A stretch of DNA of 5,846 nt, taken from the NCBI GenBank assembly GCA_003486725.1, contig DNGD01000097.1, forward strand, positions 257-6,102. The letters are read 5' to 3'. Of this stretch, positions 5,427 through 5,846 are shown in pieces (the stretch's first letter is position 1; each line of letters opens with the position of its first letter). The DNA is from Rhodospirillaceae bacterium (GTDB lineage Bacteria; Pseudomonadota; Alphaproteobacteria; UBA9219). The position numbers and the translations under genes were made by a program. A model generated the notes under the pieces. That model was not told where the DNA came from. It saw only the letters and a program-made list of their open reading frames with translations, and searched no databases.

Positions 5427-5846
5427 ATGAGCAGTAGTTTTGAGCGTTTCTATATCTTGGTGAGACGTATAGTTGGTTTAACGCTGATGCTACTGTTCTT
5501 GGTGATCCTTGGACTGTTTCTTAAAGCCTCCTATGATGTCGCAGGCTATTCCAAACAGGCGCGAACGCAGCAAAAGCTGACTCAAGTCGCTGGTGCCGAT
5601 CTTAGCACCGAAGAACTTCGCCTGACCGACTTTAACGTAATGGCTGGCAGTAAGTTTTTGTATGCTTCACTTCAACCAACGGCAAGCTTTGCGGGATCCC
5701 TTTCCTCCGTAAATTATATAAAAAGTAACTCTCGCAACATCCTGTTTTTCAATACGGTCGATAAAAAAGCCCACTGGCTTTTTCCTAACAATGATCAGGT
5801 GATTGTCAACGTTAGGTTCATTACGTATCCAGCAGGGGGCGTTCGG
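5427..5846 (+). CDS. Single-pass membrane protein of unknown function (C-terminus cut by right edge)
   Basis: The frame from the ATG at 5427 is open for 140 codons to the window edge. A short basic cytoplasmic segment (SSSFERFYILVRR) leads into one transmembrane helix (about 15-34, VGLTLMLLFLVILGLFLKAS), which predicts an N-in anchor with the rest outside the cytoplasm. The soluble part contains LFFNTVDKKAHWLFPNNDQV (106-125), whose conserved-looking aromatic and proline residues suggest a structured domain, but I do not recognise a named family. By hand count the GC content of this gene averages about 45% (one 60-base line is 35%), clearly below the glycosyltransferase region. The start is supported by CAGGAG 8 bases upstream. 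It follows the peptidase N-domain gene on the same strand after 83 bp, but the two dyads in the gap argue that it may have its own control. No function is proposed. Confidence 0.75.
   Translation, partial: MSSSFERFYILVRRIVGLTLMLLFLVILGLFLKASYDVAGYSKQARTQQKLTQVAGADLSTEELRLTDFNVMAGSKFLYASLQPTASFAGSLSSVNYIKSNSRNILFFNTVDKKAHWLFPNNDQVIVNVRFITYPAGGVR

Overview
The window looks like chromosomal DNA from a proteobacterium of moderate GC content, most likely an alphaproteobacterium. The evidence for this is indirect. The genes are tightly packed, with ATGA- and TGATG-type overlaps and strong purine ribosome binding sites. I counted only 9 GANTC sites by eye, against about 23 expected if bases were random, and three of them sit in one promoter region; this is the pattern seen where a CcrM-type methyltransferase is active. 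No genus can be named from the sequence.

Layout, left to right. (1) A minus-strand gene enters at the left edge; only its first 46 codons are present and they encode an obvious signal peptide. (2) Divergent from it, a two-gene plus-strand operon encodes a GT4-type glycosyltransferase and a PIG-L/LmbE zinc deacetylase, overlapping by 8 bp. This pairing recalls the GlcNAc-transfer-then-deacetylation logic of MshA/MshB and PIG-A/PIG-L. (3) Converging on it is a three-gene minus-strand operon for an ABC-2 exporter (ATPase, permease, permease) of the uncharacterised COG4586/COG4587/COG3694 type. Its last gene overlaps the deacetylase gene tail to tail by 22 bp. (4) A 151-bp divergent promoter region separates the exporter from a plus-strand gene for a stand-alone prepilin peptidase N-terminal domain (PF06750-like). 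That protein keeps the four zinc-site cysteines but has no aspartyl-protease domain. (5) An 83-bp gap with two perfect dyads leads to a final plus-strand gene, cut by the right edge, for a single-pass membrane protein of unknown function in noticeably AT-richer DNA.

How the parts could work together: the glycosyltransferase and deacetylase very probably act in sequence on one amino-sugar glycoconjugate. The exporter operon is self-contained (one ATPase plus two different permeases) and its substrate cannot be read from the sequence. No tRNA, rRNA, CRISPR array, insertion sequence or phage gene was seen. The most unusual items are the stand-alone peptidase N-domain and the clustered GANTC sites in the adjacent divergent promoter region.
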